Assembly: GCA_016867055.1 (NCBI GenBank)
Contig: VGKN01000072.1
Coordinates: 1 to 7,463, forward strand
From: Candidatus Omnitrophota bacterium
GTDB lineage: Bacteria; Omnitrophota; Koll11; VGKN01
Length of the DNA: 7,463 nt
Reading direction: 5' to 3'
Each line of letters starts with the position of its first letter. Position 1 is the stretch's first letter. Position numbers and translations under genes: made by a program. The notes beneath the pieces are model-generated. The model was not told where the DNA came from, did not search any database, and saw nothing but the letters and a program-made list of their open reading frames with translations. This document shows positions 4,598 through 7,463 of the stretch, in pieces.

Positions 4598-4882
4598 ATG
4601 TTCAATAAAAACTCCCGCTGGGATAGAAAATTGCCTAATAGTAAAGAAGGGCTTGATGAGCCGATAAGTGTGGGTGCGGTGTTTGACAAAGTCATTAAAC
4701 CCGTTTGGTTTAAATGGAGTGGAAGAATGCACAGAATAGATAAGATAACATACCGCTGGAAGGATAGGGTTGGGGATGAGATAAGGCATTATTTTTCTAT
4801 TGAGATAGAGGGCGTGATTTATCAGATATATTTTTCTGATAGAGAACTTATCTGGCGGATGGATAAGGTATGGACAGAATAG
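4598..4882 (+). CDS. DUF6504-like small protein, SOS-linked
   Basis: The 94-residue product matches the layout of the DUF6504 family, small beta-rich proteins commonly encoded beside Y-family polymerase genes (dinB or imuB). Visible features are EPISV (21-25), PVWFKWSGRMHRIDKITYRW (35-54) and the C-terminal strand region FSIEIEGVIYQIYF (66-79) followed by WRMDKVW. The biochemical role of the family is not established, and a link to translesion synthesis comes from gene neighbourhood. The start is uncertain. ATG 4598 has no clear ribosome site because octamer repeat B ends only 8 bp upstream; codon 12 is a TTG, an alternative start. The last codons (GTATGGACAGAATAG) contain a copy of the dinB start, suggesting the genes once overlapped. 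The identification is by pattern recall and would need a profile search. Confidence 0.72.
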   Translation: MFNKNSRWDRKLPNSKEGLDEPISVGAVFDKVIKPVWFKWSGRMHRIDKITYRWKDRVGDEIRHYFSIEIEGVIYQIYFSDRELIWRMDKVWTE

Positions 4883-5202
4883 TCATTTCCCTTGCTTCAG
4901 AGTCTTCTTGCCAATACAAGCAACACAATTCTCTCCGCTCACTTTTGGTGCTCGGAGCATTCGGCTTGCCTTCTCCTACAAGCACCCCCATCCCCTTAGT
5001 CCCTTCCTTAAGAGGTATAGGAAGGACTATCCTTGTAGGATTAAAGGGGCTAGTAGTAAAGCTGATTACGGAGAAGCCTCGCCTCATAAACCTACTCCTT
5101 ATGCTCCTTATGCTCGCTCCAAGAATTGGTTGCCTTCTTCAAGATATAATTCAAAAAACCCGCTCGCAGGGAACCCTATAGGAAGATATGGACAGAATAA
5201 TC
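4865..5202. mobile_element. Structured insertion flanked by a 20-bp direct repeat
   Basis: AAGRTATGGACAGAATARTC occurs at 4865-4884 and at 5183-5202 with two differences; 13 of the bases (TATGGACAGAATA, 4869-4881 and 5187-5199) are identical and contiguous. The repeat contains both the stop of the DUF6504 gene and the start of dinB, as expected of a target duplication around an inserted segment of about 305 bp. The insert has roughly nested inverted repeats: TTCCCTTGC (4887-4895) with GCAGGGAA (5166-5173), CAACACAATT (4921-4930) with AATTGGTTG (5124-5132), GGAGCAT (4954-4960) with ATGCTCC (5101-5107), TCCTACAAG (4974-4982) with CTTGTAGGA (5032-5040), and TAGTCCCTTCCT (4997-5008) with AGGAAGGACTA (5019-5029). 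It encodes no recognisable protein. It resembles a MITE-like, non-autonomous element. A tandem duplication followed by divergence is the alternative. Confidence 0.65.
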
Positions 5203-6342
5203 CTGCATATAGATATGGACTCTTTCTTTGCCTCGGTTGAACAGGCAGTAAATCCCCATCTTAAGGGAAAGCCTGTAATAGTAGGTGGAAGACCGGATAA
5301 GAAAAGGACTATTGTGTGCGCAGCCTCCTATGAGGCAAAGCAATTTGGTATTGAGTCTGGGATGCCTAGTTGGCAGGCTTACAAACTTTGTCCAGGAGCA
5401 GTATTTATTCCTGCTGATACAGCAAGGTATCTCTCTACCTCCGAGGGCATATCAGGGTTATTAAAATATTATACTAATAAAGTTGAAGAGGCATCTATTG
5501 ATGAGTTCTATATGGATTTAAGCAATATGAGCTTGAATGAGGCAATAGGAGTCTTGAAAGAGATAAAGGAAAAAATAAAAAGAACCTTTGGCATAACCTG
5601 CTCTATTGGTATTGCACCAAATAAGATGTTGTCAAAACTTGCCTCAAAGCTTTCAAAGCCAGATGGACTTTTGGTGATACAGAAAGAGGATATTCCCTTC
5701 TTATTAGAGAATCTACCTATAGAAAAGATAGCTGGCATTGGCCCAAATATAAAAGAGAGGTTGAACAACCTGAGCGTATATACCTGTGGCGAACTTTCAA
5801 AGTTTCCCAGGGATTTACTTATAAGATACTTCGGCATTTATGGTGGCTGGCTATATAATGCTTCAAGGGGAGAGGATAGTTCACCTGTATTAACTGAGAG
5901 TTCTGATATTCAAAAATCCATAGGACACAGCATAACAGTTGCCAAAGATTTATACGCCAAGGAGGAAATCTCAGCCTATCTACTTATGCTCTCGGAGATG
6001 GTGGGATTTAGGTTAAGAAAAGGTAATCTCTTAGCGAGGATTATAAGAATTACTATCAGGTATAAAGATTTAGGGACATTTTCTAAACAAAAAACCCTGT
6101 TTAATCCTATAAACTCTACATTTGATATTTATAAAAACGCGCTTTATTTATTTTCTTATATAAAATTAAAAGCCCCTGTTAGACTTTTAGGTGTTAGTCT
6201 TACAAGCCTTATAAAAGACTCCTGCCAAGGCATCCTTTTTGAAAAAGAGAAAGGACTCACCCGCCTTAGCAAAGTCATTGACTCCATAAATGAACGCTTT
6301 GGAGAATTTACCATAACCTACGCAAAAACCCTTACTATTTGA
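5188..6342 (+). CDS. dinB: DNA polymerase IV (Y family)
   Basis: This is a translesion DNA polymerase that copies past damaged bases with low fidelity. The 384-residue product has the palm motif HIDMDSFFASVE (7-18, catalytic Asp9, likely steric-gate Phe14), the SIDE motif (103-106, catalytic Asp105 and Glu106), CSIGIAPNKMLSKLASKLSK (138-157), the helix-hairpin-helix-like IAGIGPNIKERL (181-192) and the little-finger domain (about 240-340). A sliding-clamp binding motif is visible as QGILF (347-351). The length is normal and no key residue is missing. The start is fixed by MDRIILHIDMD; AGGA at 5180-5183 gives a rather short ribosome spacing. The region just upstream is a duplicated copy of the DUF6504/dinB junction with an inserted repeat, and an in-frame TAG (5179-5181) closes the upstream relic frame. 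With lexA upstream, SOS control is likely. Confidence 0.95.
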   Translation: MDRIILHIDMDSFFASVEQAVNPHLKGKPVIVGGRPDKKRTIVCAASYEAKQFGIESGMPSWQAYKLCPGAVFIPADTARYLSTSEGISGLLKYYTNKVEEASIDEFYMDLSNMSLNEAIGVLKEIKEKIKRTFGITCSIGIAPNKMLSKLASKLSKPDGLLVIQKEDIPFLLENLPIEKIAGIGPNIKERLNNLSVYTCGELSKFPRDLLIRYFGIYGGWLYNASRGEDSSPVLTESSDIQKSIGHSITVAKDLYAKEEISAYLLMLSEMVGFRLRKGNLLARIIRITIRYKDLGTFSKQKTLFNPINSTFDIYKNALYLFSYIKLKAPVRLLGVSLTSLIKDSCQGILFEKEKGLTRLSKVIDSINERFGEFTITYAKTLTI

Positions 6343-6355
6343 AAATCACTAAATA

Positions 6356-6384
6356 TTGACAAATATTATTTTATAGTATATACT
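6356..6384 (+). promoter_or_regulatory. Strong-looking promoter downstream of dinB
   Basis: TTGACA (6356-6361) and TATACT (6379-6384) are separated by exactly 17 bases in a very AT-rich stretch. Transcription would start near 6391 and run into the small ORF at 6489. A near-repeat ATATTAGAYA occurs at 6386-6395 and 6411-6420. Positions 6343-6488 hold no gene. Confidence 0.6.
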
Positions 6385-6488
6385 TATATTAGACATATAA
6401 AAAGTTTTTAATATTAGATACAAAGGTTAATTTTTTTGCTGAATAGTTAAAAAGTTTTATAAAGCATAAATTTAACGTGGAGATTAAA

Positions 6489-6644
6489 ATGGCCTGGCAA
6501 TCTCCTGAATTCTTTCCTTTTTTTAACCTATCTCTTATTATCTTTAATATTCTAATATTCCCAGCTAAAGATTTTTCTTTTCTCTGTAATTTGGACAGGG
6601 AAAAACTTAGTTTTAAAAAATCCCTGCTTAACTATATTAAATAA
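6489..6644 (+). CDS. Small hydrophobic ORF (51 aa), doubtful gene
   Basis: An ATG at 6489 has a reasonable ribosome site (GGAG, 6479-6482, 6 nt spacing) and lies downstream of a consensus-like promoter. The product begins MAWQSPEFFPFFNLSLIIFN, is rich in Phe, Ile and Leu, and ends in a lysine-rich tail. I do not recognise it. A better-looking coding frame (+1 relative to this one) overlaps its 3' end from about 6556. The two may therefore be one gene split by a frameshift in the T/A-rich tracts between 6556 and 6641. Confidence 0.35.
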   Translation: MAWQSPEFFPFFNLSLIIFNILIFPAKDFSFLCNLDREKLSFKKSLLNYIK

Positions 6645-6819
6645 TGCTGATTTAGCTAAAGGCGAAGTTACATCCATATTAAAGGGCCTTGCCTACTTGA
6701 TAGCCCAGGACAGTGTGCCTATAAGGAAAGATGCAATATTAGACCTGACCGGCAGGGAAAATCATATCCAGCCATATGTGAATTTTGAAGCAGCAAGGGC
6801 AATAGAAAAGAGTTTGTAA
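6556..6819 (+). pseudogene. N-terminally truncated reading frame, unknown family
   Basis: An 87-codon frame runs from just after a stop at 6553-6555 to TAA 6817-6819. It has no ATG or GTG near its beginning, but the translation looks genuinely protein-like, including NPCLTILNNADLAKGEVTS and, after LKGLAYLIAQDS, VPIRKDAILDLTG. The ending YVNFEAARAIEKSL is a plausible native C-terminal helix. I do not know the family. The lack of a start and the overlap with the 6489 ORF suggest a fragment or a frameshifted gene. The stop lies only 8 bp from the stop of the convergent protease gene. A sequencing or assembly indel could also explain the break. Confidence 0.5.
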
Positions 6820-6827
6820 TGAAGTTT

Positions 6828-7226
6828 TTAGATTTTCGGAAAGAAGGTTATAGTTTTGGCGGAGTCGGAGAATGTGACGTCAAAATGAGCAAAGAAATCC
6901 TTACGGCCAAGAAGATTAAAACCGACACCAAGTTTAGGAGAAAAGCCAACCATAGCCTTAAAAGATACATCGCCAATTCTTACTGGAAGTTTATGCAGAT
7001 ACACAGGTATAAGGCTACCATCACCTACCACTGTAAGGATCTGTCTTCCATTGGAATAGTTAATACCAAGCACATCCGCTTCTTTAGAAGTAAATATAGA
7101 AATCCATGCTCCAGAGTCAACATATACCTCAATATTATTCCATCCAGTGGAGCCATGGACTTCGATAGGGATAATTGGATGGGGCAGACCCTTATGGATG
7201 ATATAAGGGAAACTTATAGGGCGCAT
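6828..7226 (-). CDS. Retropepsin-like aspartyl protease domain protein
   Basis: The 132-residue product carries the aspartyl protease signature VDSGAWISIF (36-45, active-site Asp37) and, near the C-terminus, FNLLGRKDFF (103-112), the hydrophobic-hydrophobic-Gly element of retropepsin-type folds, followed by FDVTFSDSAKTITFF. A single catalytic Asp per chain means activity would require a dimer, as in retroviral proteases. There is no signal peptide, so it is probably cytosolic. Substrate unknown. Its start overlaps the end of the upstream DUF5678-like gene by 13 bp, so translation is probably coupled. The pair arrangement is one I recall from other bacterial and archaeal genomes, which suggests a shared function, but none is established here. 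Confidence 0.82.
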   Translation of the reverse strand: MRPISFPYIIHKGLPHPIIPIEVHGSTGWNNIEVYVDSGAWISIFTSKEADVLGINYSNGRQILTVVGDGSLIPVYLHKLPVRIGDVSFKAMVGFSPKLGVGFNLLGRKDFFAHFDVTFSDSAKTITFFPKI

Positions 7227-7444
7227 GTAAAGTCTTCTGGCCTGGGGATAGGCATTGATGTAAGTATAGCGTTAGGATGTTTGGTTTTTGCTTTTTTGAC
7301 TAACTCTTTAGCATCATCTCCTATAAAGGGTTCATTCTCTGCAATGACTAAGAATTTGCCACCATATTTTTTTACTAAGTTTTCAATATTTTTCCTAATC
7401 CATTCATGGTCATTGGTTTTTTTGGTTTTTCTTATCGCTCTCAT
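7214..7444 (-). CDS. DUF5678-like small protein
   Basis: This 76-residue protein matches the DUF5678 pattern: HEWIRKNIENLVKKYGGKFL (13-32), VIAENEPFIGDDAKELVKKA (33-52) and a C-terminal IPRPEDF (66-72). In this family a W-x-x-x-N-x-x-x-L-x-x-x-Y-x-G-K-(F/Y) helix-strand opening is followed by a strand, a GD-x-x-x-E-L helix and a P-x-x-E/D tail. The function is unknown. AAAGGT on the minus strand just upstream of the start codon is a plausible ribosome site, and the whole frame lies within the window. It is the first gene of a two-gene unit with the retropepsin-like protease. Such small partners could be adaptors, substrates or regulators of the protease, but this is speculation. Confidence 0.78.
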   Translation of the reverse strand: MRAIRKTKKTNDHEWIRKNIENLVKKYGGKFLVIAENEPFIGDDAKELVKKAKTKHPNAILTSMPIPRPEDFTCAL

Positions 7445-7463
7445 ATTTTTTACCTTTAAGAAG

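Noticed and set aside
4870..5240. Open frames across the DUF6504-dinB gap
   Set aside because: The first is the duplicated dinB start running into the insertion; the second is a different frame through the same repeat and into dinB. Neither shows a protein family.
5508..5837. Minus-strand open frame inside dinB
   Set aside because: It is antisense to conserved polymerase motifs and has no independent support.

Overview
The window looks like a chromosomal stretch from an AT-rich, Gram-negative-type bacterium. The protein styles (a secreted-type Pcm, NnrE, DUF6504 next to DinB, a retropepsin-like protease paired with a DUF5678 protein) and the many GC-rich palindromic intergenic repeats recall uncultured Nitrospirota or deltaproteobacterial-type lineages. 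That placement is an impression from protein style and is not proven by the sequence.

Layout. Positions 145-1536 hold a plus-strand run: pcm (isoaspartate repair, with a signal-like N-terminus), yqeY (GatB/YqeY family) and a 57-residue putative lipoprotein. Positions 1537-2370 are non-coding. They contain a GC-rich cluster of nested and interleaved palindromes, then an AT-rich stretch with two further repeat units. A single-domain NAD(P)H-hydrate epimerase (nnrE, 2371-3033) follows, bracketed by two copies of a roughly 49-bp hairpin repeat. A conserved-looking unknown gene runs leftward at 3198-3737. Its consensus-like promoter stands back to back with a second consensus-like promoter for lexA (3933-4517). 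The spacer of the lexA promoter is filled by a perfect palindrome, the best candidate for the local LexA box. lexA is flanked on both sides by inverted arrays of an octameric repeat.

Downstream of lexA are a DUF6504-type small protein (4598-4882) and dinB (DNA polymerase IV, 5188-6342). A foldable segment of about 305 bp separates them, with a near-perfect 20-bp direct repeat at its two edges. The repeat carries both the end of the small gene and the start of dinB. This suggests the two genes once overlapped and were pushed apart by an insertion that duplicated the junction. lexA, the DUF6504 gene and dinB together form an SOS-type regulator and translesion-synthesis module.

The right end has a strong-looking promoter (6356-6384) followed only by a small ORF and an N-terminally broken reading frame (6489-6819). 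Converging on these is a leftward, overlapping pair: a DUF5678-like small protein and a retropepsin-like aspartyl protease.

The most unusual content is non-coding: the octamer arrays around lexA, the duplicated DUF6504/dinB junction, the palindrome inside the lexA promoter, and the interleaved inverted repeats near 1840-1890.
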